Shown: positions 25,829-34,480 of the stretch, piece by piece
How the letters are laid out: the number at the start of each line of letters is the position of its first letter
How positions within the stretch are numbered: the stretch's first letter is position 1
Source of the DNA: Acidithiobacillus sp. HP-2
GTDB lineage: Bacteria > Pseudomonadota > Gammaproteobacteria > Acidithiobacillales > Acidithiobacillaceae
Direction of reading: 5' to 3'
Length of the DNA stretch: 63,360 bases
NCBI RefSeq assembly: GCF_015100155.1
Contig: NZ_JACKZA010000017.1
Coordinates: 1 to 63,360 of the forward strand
Translations under genes and position numbers: made by a program
Notes under the pieces: model-generated
Database searches by the model: none
Seen by the model: the letters and a program-made list of their open reading frames with translations, nothing else
What the model was told of the DNA's origin: nothing

Positions 25829-25870
25829 GAAACAAATTTTAGCAAAACACAGGCCGCACAGCTTGCTCGA

Positions 25871-25896
25871 CTGCGCTTCCATACTTTTTGTCCAGC
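25871..25896 (+). promoter_or_regulatory. cassette element, copy 1 (CT variant)
   Basis: The core TCCATACTTTTTGTCCA (25878-25894) follows CTGCGCT. The start codon lies 43 bases downstream. The leader segment CTTGTGTTTG pairs at 9 of 10 positions with CAAACTCAAG, whose end is part of the ribosome site AAGGAG. Confidence 0.75.
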
Positions 25897-25937
25897 CTCT
25901 TGTGTTTGGCACTCACTCAAACTCAAGGAGTTTATTT

Positions 25938-26156
25938 ATGAAAGCGCACGTTAGCACTGCAAGCGGTAAAGCCAACATCTACCAGGACGAAACTGGGGTT
26001 CATCTCCGAATTTTTGAAACCACCGGGACAGTCTGGGAAGCAGGATTCTTCCCGGCGGCATCCTACGATGAAGTCTCTAAGGCGTGGGAAAGCGCATTGT
26101 CGCTTGCCCGTGAAATCATCAATCCCGCAACTGCCAATTTTGGCACTCGTCACTAG
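25938..26156 (+). CDS. hypothetical 72-residue protein
   Basis: From ATG 25938 behind CTCAAGGAG the product is MKAHVSTASGKANIYQDETG with a beta-rich body and a helical end (YDEVSKAWESALSLAREI). No family recognised. First gene of a two-gene cassette with the DUF3150 gene. Confidence 0.6.
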   Translation: MKAHVSTASGKANIYQDETGVHLRIFETTGTVWEAGFFPAASYDEVSKAWESALSLAREIINPATANFGTRH

Positions 26157-26166
26157 GAGGTGGATT

Positions 26167-27144
26167 ATGAAGACCATAGTTTTTTTACCGGAATTTCGAT
26201 CCATCTCCGGGTCACGGTCTTTACCGCGTGACCTGATTGAATCTCGTGACGGCAGGGATCTGGATAAGGTGCTAGCCAGCTCTGGCACCATTCAGATCCT
26301 TCCCAGAGAAGCCGTCAGGGTTTTCGGAACTGCGCGGAAGGCCATCGAGACAACCTTGCTCGCTAAGGGGACAAGGTTCTTCGGCGGATTCCTCGTTTCA
26401 GAGGAAAATGCAGGAGATGTCCAAAAATCCCTGGAGAAAATCCAGAGCGCAGTCTTGGAGGCGAGGTCAAAACTGGCCAATAATCTTCCACGGATTCTGG
26501 AAGATCGGATCGCTGAGGCTCCCGAATGGGAGGATGTGATCCGGAAATCTGCTCCTTCTCAAGCGGACATCGAGGAGTCCGTCAGCTTTGGCTGGATCAA
26601 AACTCCAGTCAACCTGGCGGATCCGGAGATCAAACAGGTGCTAAAGGGAAACCCCCTGCACATAAAAATAGCCAAGGAGATGTCCCAAATGGCCAGTACC
26701 TATCTGGGGCGGCCTTTAGGATCCGGAAAGCGTGGTATTCCGGGTCTTGGGACGCTGAAGGCTATCCAGGCCAAAGCACGCGCCTTGGCGTTCCTTGATG
26801 GTCGTTTCAGCGGCCTAGATGAAGCGATAAAGGTGATAATTGATGGTACAGGATCCGGTGGCCCTGCTGCTGGAATGACGGTCTTGGGCGTGCTCAAGGT
26901 GTTGAGCGACCCCAAGGCTGTTTTGGAGTTCGATTCTGAGGAGGCCGGCGCGTTGTTGCCCGAAGAAACAGAATCTCCAGTAGCAGCGGTTTCTGATCCA
27001 GCTCCGGACGTTCAATCTGTAGAGGATCCGGAACCCGACTCAGCTATTGAAGCGGCTGAAGAGGACAATGATATGGAAGATGAACATCCGTCTTTCATTC
27101 CGCAGCCTGCCAAGACCAGTCGTATCCCAGACTGGACCTTTTAA
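26167..27144 (+). CDS. DUF3150-like protein
   Basis: The 325-residue product has the features I associate with DUF3150: an N-terminal region with SSGTIQILPREAVRVFGTAR and KGTRFFGGFLVSEENAGDV, a helical centre, and an acidic tail (DSAIEAAEEDNDMEDEHPSF). DUF3150 genes often lie near CobS/CobT-like AAA and VWA genes on plasmids and ICEs; here a VWA gene with the same upstream element is found at 48298-49800. ATG 26167 follows AGGAGGTGGATT. Function unknown. Confidence 0.6.
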   Translation: MKTIVFLPEFRSISGSRSLPRDLIESRDGRDLDKVLASSGTIQILPREAVRVFGTARKAIETTLLAKGTRFFGGFLVSEENAGDVQKSLEKIQSAVLEARSKLANNLPRILEDRIAEAPEWEDVIRKSAPSQADIEESVSFGWIKTPVNLADPEIKQVLKGNPLHIKIAKEMSQMASTYLGRPLGSGKRGIPGLGTLKAIQAKARALAFLDGRFSGLDEAIKVIIDGTGSGGPAAGMTVLGVLKVLSDPKAVLEFDSEEAGALLPEETESPVAAVSDPAPDVQSVEDPEPDSAIEAAEEDNDMEDEHPSFIPQPAKTSRIPDWTF

Positions 27145-27155
27145 TCTTTACCCCA

Positions 27156-27186
27156 CCCCATTGCTTCGGCATTGGGGTTTTTCTTT
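27156..27186 (+). terminator. TTCG-loop terminator
   Basis: CCCCATTGC-TTCG-GCATTGGGG followed by TTTTTC ends the DUF3150 cassette. The stem has one T-T mismatch. Confidence 0.85.
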
Positions 27187-27204
27187 GTCATCCCCCCCCT
27201 CTAA

Positions 27205-27230
27205 CTGCGCTTCCATACTTTTTGTCCACC
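27205..27230 (+). promoter_or_regulatory. cassette element, copy 2 (CT variant)
   Basis: Core at 27212-27228; start codon 44 bases downstream. In the leader CTCCCTT pairs perfectly with AAGGGAG, the ribosome site itself. Confidence 0.75.
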
Positions 27231-27272
27231 CACTCCCTTGCGGTACGCATAGATAACAAAGGGAGCGAAACC

Positions 27273-27479
27273 ATGAATTTTAATTTTAACCATCGTCTTC
27301 GTGAAGACATCATCCGCACGTTTAACGTGCTGGCTTACGCAGGCGGGATCACCCAGCTTGGCGCACTGGCATACAACCTTTTCGAGCACGACAAGGGTAT
27401 GTCTGGATTCCTTGCGGCCATTGGGTATATCCTTGTTTGCAAGAGTATCGTTTGGCTGGTTATGGCCTGCGAAGACTAA
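27273..27479 (+). CDS. 68-residue membrane protein
   Basis: ATG 27273 follows AAAGGGAGCGAAACC. The product has two helices (about 17-33 and 45-64) and ends MACED. No family. It shares a cassette with the next 44-residue gene. Confidence 0.6.
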   Translation: MNFNFNHRLREDIIRTFNVLAYAGGITQLGALAYNLFEHDKGMSGFLAAIGYILVCKSIVWLVMACED

Positions 27480-27496
27480 ACACAAGGAGATCACCC

Positions 27497-27631
27497 ATGA
27501 GTTCGGACATCGTTTTTTGGCAATGGATGGCTACAGCTTTAGTGGCTGTAGTCGGCTATCCACTGGCGTTTTTCGCTATACGATCCGCAAAAAAGGAAAA
27601 GCAGTCGCGCCATCATCAGCGGCACGCCTAA
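27497..27631 (+). CDS. 44-residue single-helix membrane protein
   Basis: ATG 27497 follows CAAGGAGATCACCC. The product MSSDIVFWQWMATALVAVVG continues through one helix to a basic, histidine-rich tail. Its size and layout resemble the microproteins at 46457-46873. Function unknown. Confidence 0.55.
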   Translation: MSSDIVFWQWMATALVAVVGYPLAFFAIRSAKKEKQSRHHQRHA

Positions 27632-27645
27632 TCTATCCACCCACA

Positions 27646-27675
27646 CCCCAACGCTTCGGCTTTGGGGTTTTTCTT
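27646..27675 (+). terminator. TTCG-loop terminator
   Basis: CCCCAACGC-TTCG-GCTTTGGGG followed by TTTTTC ends the two-gene membrane cassette. It lies directly beside the convergent stop of the regulator gene at 27679. Confidence 0.85.
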
Positions 27676-27678
27676 TGC

Positions 27679-28518
27679 CTATCGTTTCCACCCGCGATTG
27701 CGGATCTCCAGAGCCAGTTTCAGGTTCCTCTTTGCCCCGGACTCTCCCTGACTCCAGCGCCGAATACTTCGTGGGCTCACGCCCATAATATCCGCCAGGT
27801 ATTTGCTGAAAGCCACGGCATCCTTGCCCGTGCTCTGGCAACCGTCTTCAATCAGCTCCGGCCAGGTCCATGGCCGGGATTCCTGTTGTATCCGGATGGC
27901 CTGCATGACCCGATGATGATGCTCCACGGACAGTTCGCCTTTCCGGTACAGAATCTCACGCAAACGGCTTGGGGTGATATGCAGGTAATGACAGACCTCT
28001 TTTTGCGTCCATCCCGTTATCTGGATCAGCTCGCGCAATCGGTCGGCTGATTCCGTCGCGTTTGGACCGCGCATTGCTGTGGCCGCCGATCCGCGCTCGA
28101 TGCGTTTTTCTGGCTGCGAATCCGGATCAGACCAGGAACTTAGAGCCCCGCGCAAACGCTGCATTGCCGCTTCCTTTTCAGATTCACGCAAATGGAGATT
28201 TTCAGCTTGTGCCACCCTTTCCAGGGGATCATCTGACTCCGCGCCTGCAGGTTCCGGCATGGCTTCCGGTGGCATGGTTCTGAGATACCAGTGGACCGAA
28301 GATTTCTGGATGCTCTCCACCTTTAGACGAACCAGTGTCTTGATTCGGTCCCCGGTGATTTCTTCTTCCGGCATTTGCAGTAAAGCCATACAGACTTCCT
28401 GCACGGCTTCGTCCTGCAAATCTTCACTAACTGGCATTCCATACTTACGCCGACGAAAATAAAAGTGTTTTGCGACCTGCTGTTTAATCCGATCTACGTC
28501 GGTTATGTCAAAGGGCAT
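27679..28518 (-). CDS. sigma-like regulator with two C-terminal HTH domains
   Basis: From ATG 28518 the 279-residue product starts MPFDITDVDRIKQQVAKHFY and SEDLQDEAVQEVCMALLQ, similar in pattern to sigma-70 region 2 (helical, acidic DLQDEAVQEV). Further on, QITGWTQKEVCHYLHITPSR is a helix-turn-helix and FSKYLADIMGVSPRSIRRWS a second one. This could be a transcription factor specific for the element. It overlaps the HD/TraI-like gene by 11 bases and is last in its transcript. The sigma similarity is my reading of pattern only. Confidence 0.55.
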   Translation of the reverse strand: MPFDITDVDRIKQQVAKHFYFRRRKYGMPVSEDLQDEAVQEVCMALLQMPEEEITGDRIKTLVRLKVESIQKSSVHWYLRTMPPEAMPEPAGAESDDPLERVAQAENLHLRESEKEAAMQRLRGALSSWSDPDSQPEKRIERGSAATAMRGPNATESADRLRELIQITGWTQKEVCHYLHITPSRLREILYRKGELSVEHHHRVMQAIRIQQESRPWTWPELIEDGCQSTGKDAVAFSKYLADIMGVSPRSIRRWSQGESGAKRNLKLALEIRNRGWKR

Positions 28519-30922
28519 CGGCATCCTCGCTGGATTCGGCAGGAGCGATAAAGTTGCTGGACTGCATATCCACTTTCCCCTCCAGATCCGTAACAATCTT
28601 TAATATCATCCGTACTTCCATCAAAAGATAAGAGCCAGGAGCAAGCGCAGACAAGGTTTCCGTAACAAGGGTTTTAGCTTCCCCCGGCGGATCCAGATCA
28701 AGAAGGGGCTGAACATAACCACGGTATTGTTGCTGGCCAGAGCCTTCCGCCAAACGTGCATCTCTCTGGATTTCGTCCAGCCAAACCATGGAGAAAAGCA
28801 ATCTTTTCCGTTTCTTGTCCGGTATCTCCGGGAGTATTTGAGGGTAAGTATTCAGCAGGTCACGGACGCGCTGTCTGACCGTGGCGACCCGTTGTTCGGG
28901 AGTTTGCATAATGGGGTTAATCATCCTGTTATGGCTGTGTTGCTGTTCTGCCTTGCGCCTTGCGGCCTGTATTTCCTGTAGCCGACGTTCCCGGCTGTCT
29001 GCATCCAGTGTTGCCGGCGCAGCAGGACGTGTTTCCGGCTCTGTTACGGGTTCTTGAGAGGGTTCCACCGGAGAAGGGTCTGTATCTTCTGTGCGGGGGA
29101 ATGCTGGGCTTTCTACAGGTGTGCATCCCCAAAGACTTTCTCCCTCATCCGGCGGGAGATCATCCGAATCATCCTGAGAAGCCGTATCCGGCTGTGTCTC
29201 TCCGGCGAAAGGGTCTGCATCATCGGCATCATCCTGATCTTCTGTCCGCTGATCCGGAGTTCGTTGCTGTTCCTGGTCTTGCTCCGTTGATGGCTCGACC
29301 TGGGTGGTTTCCGGAGACTCAGCCGGTTCAGAATCGGCATCCTGCGCGGATGTGTCCTGCTTCTGCGACCCTGTTTCCTCTGCTTCCGAGGACTCTTCCG
29401 GTTTCTTGAAATACTGCGGCCAGGTTGGAGAGGCAACCCCCAGCTTGGCCCGGTAGTCTTCAAGTTCCGCGAACCGGGAGAACAGGTCGCTTCCATCTAT
29501 CCGGACTAGGTAGTAAGGGATTTTCTCCTCGACTTCACTGGCTTCGCCATCCTTCGTGGTTCCCTCAATCGTTAGATAAAAGCCAGCACCTTCCGGTTTC
29601 TTGCAACTTTTGGTTTCGGGGTATCCATAATCTTTTTTCAGAATGCCTTGTTCATCGAGTTTGGCGGAAATGATTTTGATGATCGGACCCGGATTCCCGT
29701 TGTTGTCGGCAACGTAGTCCGCCCGCGTGAGCCCAAGATGGGCACATATCTGGGCGCGTATCCGCTTTTCCGCCAGGAAAACCAGATTGCCCTGTTTGTA
29801 TCCGATACGCTGTTCCGGGCTTTTGTGGTTGATCAGGTTGGTATGGGAAAGCAGGTACAGGAACGATTCCCAGATTTGTTCTTCCATTTTCCTTTCCGGA
29901 AGATCATTGCTGTCCTGGTAGTCGTTCGCCACTTCGTCTGCACGGCCTTCAATCTGGCCGGCGACCAGATCCGCCTTGCGAATCGCCTGCATCAGATCCA
30001 CCACAGCTTCATCGGTCTGGATAAAGTTTCTTTTGTATCCAGAACCGGGATAGGCGTAGGCGTGATGATAAAAACAGATGGATTGCGTCAACATGCGCTG
30101 CAGAAAGTTGTCATGCTGCCCATGACTATCCATCAGCTCCCAAAAGGCATCCAGTCTGGCCAGCAGGCGGCTGCCCTCGATGTCGTGCAGGCCGACGACC
30201 TCAATGTTCTCCCCGTCCCTCCGAAAACAGAGTACCTTGCCTATGTCATGGGCCATGCCTGCAAGGATGGCGGTTTCCCGATCAAAGGATTTACTGGAAG
30301 CCTTTCCGCCTGCGCGTACCGCCTCGATCCCGGCCTGGTCCATCTCGGCCCAACCACGGGCCATGGCCGCCGCTACACGCAGGCTATGTTCCAGCAATGA
30401 CGCATCCCCGTGGGATCCGTGATAGGGCGAAGCGGGCAGGCCAGATTCTTCCAGAATCCCATAAATGGCCCAGAACAGTTCTGTTCTGGGGTTATTATGC
30501 TGCAGGGCGAATTGCCGTAATGCCGGTTTATCCAGTTGTGTTTCTGCTTTGTCGCGTTGAAACCTGGCGATGGCCGCATCCAGTTGTGCGGCCCTTTTCT
30601 TGTGGGGAATGGGGGATTGCGGGGCCGTGATGCCGCTGGATCGGGGCAACATCCCGATGGTTGTGGTGCTTAATCCGCGCCGTGATTGCGGGCGCAATCC
30701 GAGTGTGACCGCAAAAACTTCTGCCGCTTCCCAGAACAGCAGCAAGGCAATGGCGGCAAATATGCAAGCCAATACCCAGAGGATACGATCCAGAAGGAAG
30801 GGCAGGTTGTCAGAAAAGGTGTGGCTGAAAAAGAAAAACGACACCCCCAACGCCACCAGGGTCCAGAATCCCACGACGGTTGCCGTGGCAGAGATCAGGC
30901 GTCGATGAACGGGTACGGCCAC
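28508..30922 (-). CDS. membrane-anchored HD-domain protein, MobH/TraI-like relaxase candidate
   Basis: The 804-residue product starts at GTG 30922 behind AGAGGGGAAATT. Two membrane helices (about 10-33 and 42-70) precede an HD domain with LLEHSLRVAAAMARGW near residue 175, GMAHDIGKVL near 222 and FYHHAYAYPG near 285, as in MobH relaxases and the TraI_2 family. A Gln/Glu/Pro-rich acidic linker (about 500-630) and a C-terminal helical domain follow. MobH relaxases nick oriT; here membrane anchoring is unusual. Context (TraD, RHH, tra genes) supports a conjugation role. Confidence 0.65.
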   Translation of the reverse strand: MAVPVHRRLISATATVVGFWTLVALGVSFFFFSHTFSDNLPFLLDRILWVLACIFAAIALLLFWEAAEVFAVTLGLRPQSRRGLSTTTIGMLPRSSGITAPQSPIPHKKRAAQLDAAIARFQRDKAETQLDKPALRQFALQHNNPRTELFWAIYGILEESGLPASPYHGSHGDASLLEHSLRVAAAMARGWAEMDQAGIEAVRAGGKASSKSFDRETAILAGMAHDIGKVLCFRRDGENIEVVGLHDIEGSRLLARLDAFWELMDSHGQHDNFLQRMLTQSICFYHHAYAYPGSGYKRNFIQTDEAVVDLMQAIRKADLVAGQIEGRADEVANDYQDSNDLPERKMEEQIWESFLYLLSHTNLINHKSPEQRIGYKQGNLVFLAEKRIRAQICAHLGLTRADYVADNNGNPGPIIKIISAKLDEQGILKKDYGYPETKSCKKPEGAGFYLTIEGTTKDGEASEVEEKIPYYLVRIDGSDLFSRFAELEDYRAKLGVASPTWPQYFKKPEESSEAEETGSQKQDTSAQDADSEPAESPETTQVEPSTEQDQEQQRTPDQRTEDQDDADDADPFAGETQPDTASQDDSDDLPPDEGESLWGCTPVESPAFPRTEDTDPSPVEPSQEPVTEPETRPAAPATLDADSRERRLQEIQAARRKAEQQHSHNRMINPIMQTPEQRVATVRQRVRDLLNTYPQILPEIPDKKRKRLLFSMVWLDEIQRDARLAEGSGQQQYRGYVQPLLDLDPPGEAKTLVTETLSALAPGSYLLMEVRMILKIVTDLEGKVDMQSSNFIAPAESSEDADAL

Positions 30923-30937
30923 AATTTCCCCTCTTTC

Positions 30938-31345
30938 TTAAAACGCTATGGCAGAGAAATCGACGCGAGGCCGGGGTCGGGTCTGGAAGACACCGGCAGC
31001 CCTTTGCAGGCGATCTTCCAGATCGGTTTCCAGTGCCCAGTAGTGCCGTTCATGCCGCCGCTGGGCATCTGCTAATGCTTTCTGCATCCTCGCAGGATTT
31101 TCCAGAAGCGTTACGGGATGGGATCCGTAAGGATTGAAGCTGCCCAGTCCCAACAGGCTTCGCAGTTCGGCACGGGCATCGCTGCCTCGGAAAGATTTTT
31201 TGTAACCCGACGCGAAATGCACCGCCACCAGGGGTTCCGGTCGGCTGGCCACTGCACCGATGACCATGCCTCCGCCGAAACTGGCGTGCGAAACCGGCAA
31301 GCCCAACCAGGCTGCGCGATAATCTTCTGCTCGGTAAGTGTTCAT
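30938..31345 (-). CDS. hypothetical protein in tra operon
   Basis: From ATG 31345 (ATGA overlap with the upstream stop) the 135-residue product starts MNTYRAEDYRAAWLGLPVSH and continues SFGGGMVIGAVASRPEPLVA; the C-terminal half is helical and basic. No family recognised. Confidence 0.55.
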   Translation of the reverse strand: MNTYRAEDYRAAWLGLPVSHASFGGGMVIGAVASRPEPLVAVHFASGYKKSFRGSDARAELRSLLGLGSFNPYGSHPVTLLENPARMQKALADAQRRHERHYWALETDLEDRLQRAAGVFQTRPRPRVDFSAIAF

Positions 31346-31857
31346 CAAAAGTTCCTCCAAAAACTCGCCCAACTTTGCGAACGAGGCAGGCCTGCGCGGG
31401 TCAGTGGGCTGTGCCCCACGCAGTACCAGAAGTGTTGATAGGAAGCCAGCAGGATGCCCGCCTCATCCAGACGCTCCAGAGCGTCTTGGTCATCCGAATG
31501 GCGGCATAACCGTTCACTGGAAATACCGGGAAACTCCCAGACCCGGTGCAATAGCCAGGAACCGGAATCGCCCGCCAGGGCGTAGGCCTCTTCCAGTATC
31601 CGTTCAGGTACCGGGACGATCAGCCCTTTGATCTTTTCTGAAAGCTGAATGTCCTTGCGCCAGAACTCCAGATGGAGTCTCAGACGCATGATCCAGGGGC
31701 GGCAATCCAGGACGTTGCAGCAGTCCTCAAACGCGGCATTTTCCAGCAGGGTACCCGCTGAAAACATCCATTCCAGCAGCCGGGCTTTTTTCGCCATGCT
31801 GATCCGTACCAGAAAAACCGAGCGAACCTGTGTGGCCAGGAACCGGAAGACCACCAC
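31345..31857 (-). CDS. hypothetical protein in tra operon, start uncertain
   Basis: The frame is open far upstream (to 32463), but residues upstream of about 31890 are shadows of the membrane gene that overlaps there. The convincing protein begins near the membrane gene's stop: LSPEQVVVFRFLATQ, AKKARLLEWMFSAGTLL, WIMRLRLHLEFWRKD. GTG 31857 is the first acceptable start after TAA 31890; ATG 31797 is another. Helical; function unknown. Confidence 0.5.
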   Translation of the reverse strand: MVVFRFLATQVRSVFLVRISMAKKARLLEWMFSAGTLLENAAFEDCCNVLDCRPWIMRLRLHLEFWRKDIQLSEKIKGLIVPVPERILEEAYALAGDSGSWLLHRVWEFPGISSERLCRHSDDQDALERLDEAGILLASYQHFWYCVGHSPLTRAGLPRSQSWASFWRNF

Positions 31858-31889
31858 CTGTTCCGGACTCAGATCCTCCAGTAGCGCGG

Positions 31890-32225
31890 TTACTTCTTTG
31901 GTTTCTGTAAGGTGGGATGAATGTTGCGATAGGAAGAAAGCAGGTTCCTCCCCAGAACATAGTGCGCCTGCCCGATCCACTTGATCTTCTTGATCAGCCA
32001 GCGCAGTGAAATCTGGAAGATCGCCGAAAAGCCCGGAATCAACAGCTTGCCAATAATCTCCCTCAATATCTCCCTGGTAATCGGCATCCAGAGTAGCAGC
32101 AGAAACACCAGTATCCCGATCCCGATCAGAAAGGCCGTGTGTGGATTCGCCATAATGGACGGCGCGTGTTTCGCCGCGTGATGCGCGAGCGTTTTCGCGG
32201 AGGCTGCAGTCGCCGTGGGTGCCAT
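31890..32225 (-). CDS. single-helix membrane protein in tra operon
   Basis: From ATG 32225 (AAGGAG with 7 bases spacing) the 111-residue product has an Ala/His-rich start, one strong helix (about 30-50) and a basic amphipathic tail. It follows the RHH gene by 20 bases. Confidence 0.6.
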   Translation of the reverse strand: MAPTATAASAKTLAHHAAKHAPSIMANPHTAFLIGIGILVFLLLLWMPITREILREIIGKLLIPGFSAIFQISLRWLIKKIKWIGQAHYVLGRNLLSSYRNIHPTLQKPKK

Positions 32226-32245
32226 CCTCATACTCCTTAGCTGGG

Positions 32246-32476
32246 TTAAACATGAAACCTTTTTCCCAATTCTTCCAACGCCTCTTCCACGACCCGGCGC
32301 TTGGTCCAGCCCGTTTTCTGGACCAATGCCAGCAGGGTGGTGGTCGCCTGCGCGGAAAGAAAAAGCTGGAATCGCGTGCGATTGAGGCCATCGGGATCCA
32401 CCAGGGCGCGATGCCGCCAGGCGGCCTGACGCTCGCTGGGCGTCTGCTTTTGGGGTTGATCAAAAGACTTGGGCAA
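32246..32476 (-). CDS. ribbon-helix-helix-like DNA-binding protein
   Basis: The 76-residue product ends with TRFQLFLSAQATTTLLALVQ, KTGWTKRRVVEEALEEL: a strand followed by two helices as in RHH (MetJ/Arc/CopG) repressors. It is the first gene of the operon RHH - membrane protein - 170 aa - 135 aa - HD/TraI - regulator. The TAGTGTA site lies 27 bases upstream, so it is a prime candidate for the protein that binds that site family and represses its own operon. Binding is inferred. Confidence 0.6.
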   Translation of the reverse strand: MPKSFDQPQKQTPSERQAAWRHRALVDPDGLNRTRFQLFLSAQATTTLLALVQKTGWTKRRVVEEALEELGKRFHV

Positions 32477-32502
32477 AATGCCTCCTCTATTTACACAAGT
32501 TG

Positions 32503-32509
32503 TACACTA
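32503..32509 (-). promoter_or_regulatory. TAGTGTA site before RHH/TraI operon
   Basis: Read toward the gene: TTGTTATAGTGTACAACTTG. TATAGT can serve as a -10 box, which would put a repressor on top of the promoter. It shares ATAGTGTA and ACTTG with the parM site at 43510. Confidence 0.5.
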
Positions 32510-32560
32510 TAACAATAATCTCGAAAATGTCTGGGTGCAAGCCAGGCAGGTTGTGCAAGG

Positions 32561-34456
32561 CTATGCTTTCCGCCGCCGCGCGTTCCCCTTGTTGGATTCT
32601 TCACCTTGCTGCGTATCGCCCGCCTGCGGATCTTTATCTTTCTTGGGGGGTGGAGCCTTGGGGAACTGGGACTTGATGTATTCCTCGTCGGCCTTGATGA
32701 CGGCATCCATGCGGTCCATCAGCCCGTAATCGCTGCGATAGGGCCGTGGGCGTTTGGGGACTTCCGGTGCCCAGATCCGGAATGGTCCCGCCCATTTTTT
32801 GAACTCCGGGGAGAAATTCAGCAGGGGTACCCGAATGTGGTAATAGTGCTTGCCATTGCGGGTGAACAGGCATTCGCCTTTATCCAGTGCTTTCAGATCA
32901 TCAGCGGATACGCGATACATCTCCTGTTCCCGCTCGCCATAAGCCGTGCCTGCGCCGCCGGACGCGGCTCCGCTGCCTGCCAGATCCGTAGAGGCTTCAC
33001 TGGCCGAATCTGAAGAGGATTCATTCAGGGTTCGCAAGACCGCCAAATGCTTACCGATGAAATCCGCACCATATTCCGCCGAGTCCTGATCGCCCAGGCC
33101 AAAGAACATCTTGTTGGCACAGTTGCCGACCACCTTATTGAACAGGTTATCCGAAATGGTATCGAGGTTCCCCTTGGTTTGCGGAGAGAGCACGATTCTT
33201 TGTCGGGCAGATCGGGCCTGTTCAAAGATGCGATCCCAGTTCTCAGAGATATACGAGCCCGGTTCATCCAGAAACACCAGCGTACTGGGGCGCGGCCTGC
33301 GCTCTTCCGGCATGGTCTGTATCCAGGACAATGCCGTGCGGTAATCCCCGATAAACAGCTTGGCAAAGTCCGAGGCAGTTTCTTCCTTGCCCATGGTGGG
33401 CAGGGGCACATAAACGATTTTGTTCTGTGTGAGGCACTCAAAGATGCTGATGTCGGGCTTGGTGGTGTTCACCACTTCACCAAACTTGCCTGATCCCATC
33501 ATTCCCAGGCGGCCACCGATGCCGCCGAACAGATCCTTGACCTTATCCACGTTGATCATCGTGCCGCCAGCCTTGTTGGGCACCCGGAAGCGGTTGATGA
33601 ATAGGGCGACCGTTCGGCCCTCCGACGTTCCCCGTATCCCCGGAAGATTCGGGAGCTTGTCGAGTTCGGTGGGGCTATTCAACAAGAGTGACAGATCGGC
33701 TGCCGTGTACGCATATCCACCCCGCTGCAGGGCGGCTATGACGGCCATGAGCGCCTGTGTTGCGGACTTGCGGTAGTAGTCTGCACCTGCATTGCCCGTG
33801 GCCAGAGGGACCGTAGCCATGATGCGTGAGGCGACTTCATCGGCGTCACCAAACAGCAACGGATTGTAACGGTTGCTGATGGACGGATCACCGGGATGGA
33901 TAATCACCAGATCGTGCTCGCGCCCTGTATATTTCAGCAGGTTCCAGAGATTTGAGATGTTTTTTTCGTCTATTTTCCCGTCGGCAAAAAGGATCCCGCC
34001 GCCGTTGATGAGCTGTTGATACATGAGAAAATTGGCGGCAACGGTTTTGCCCATGCCGGACATGCCGAGAATGGCCATGTGATCATTGGATGGATCGGCT
34101 TCCCGAAAGCCTGCAGAGGATACGAGCGGCATCCAGAATGGTTGGCCAGAGTTGGTGATATAGCCCAGCAAGGCCGAATCCGGGGGCTGATCTTCCGGGT
34201 TGACCGGGAAAATGGGATCGGCGGAATCTATTTCCAGATTGGAATCGAGGATATGACGACCATTGTGATACCACTCGACGATGCGCTTACTCAGATGCAG
34301 GGTACCCACTGCCGCCAGACTGCCAGCGGCCACTTTCCAGTCGATATTCAGCGTTCCTGGGACGTAAGGCCCACAGGCCCAGGCCGCTGACCCCAAAGCC
34401 AGCATGGATAAGGCGTCATTGGATCCACCGAACTTGAGCTTTACACGGTCTGCCAT
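32561..34456 (-). CDS. traD: type IV coupling protein TraD-like ATPase
   Basis: From ATG 34456 the 631-residue product has an N-terminal hydrophobic stretch (about 15-50), Walker A in ILGMSGMGKTVAANF near residue 140, and Walker B in STLVFLDEPGSYIS near residue 395, with the RIVLSPQTKGNL motif after it: the VirD4/TraD family that links the relaxosome to the type IV channel. The C-terminal tail is Lys/Pro-rich and may contact the relaxase. It lies directly upstream of the RHH/TraI operon. Confidence 0.88.
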   Translation of the reverse strand: MADRVKLKFGGSNDALSMLALGSAAWACGPYVPGTLNIDWKVAAGSLAAVGTLHLSKRIVEWYHNGRHILDSNLEIDSADPIFPVNPEDQPPDSALLGYITNSGQPFWMPLVSSAGFREADPSNDHMAILGMSGMGKTVAANFLMYQQLINGGGILFADGKIDEKNISNLWNLLKYTGREHDLVIIHPGDPSISNRYNPLLFGDADEVASRIMATVPLATGNAGADYYRKSATQALMAVIAALQRGGYAYTAADLSLLLNSPTELDKLPNLPGIRGTSEGRTVALFINRFRVPNKAGGTMINVDKVKDLFGGIGGRLGMMGSGKFGEVVNTTKPDISIFECLTQNKIVYVPLPTMGKEETASDFAKLFIGDYRTALSWIQTMPEERRPRPSTLVFLDEPGSYISENWDRIFEQARSARQRIVLSPQTKGNLDTISDNLFNKVVGNCANKMFFGLGDQDSAEYGADFIGKHLAVLRTLNESSSDSASEASTDLAGSGAASGGAGTAYGEREQEMYRVSADDLKALDKGECLFTRNGKHYYHIRVPLLNFSPEFKKWAGPFRIWAPEVPKRPRPYRSDYGLMDRMDAVIKADEEYIKSQFPKAPPPKKDKDPQAGDTQQGEESNKGNARRRKA

Positions 34457-34480
34457 CCCAAAAATCCTCTGCAGAAAAAA

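Noticed and set aside
27205-27230. TTGTCC of the cassette element as a -35 box
   Set aside because: No consistent -10-like hexamer occurs 16-18 bases downstream in the 12 copies; the core more likely contains the -10 region or an activator site.
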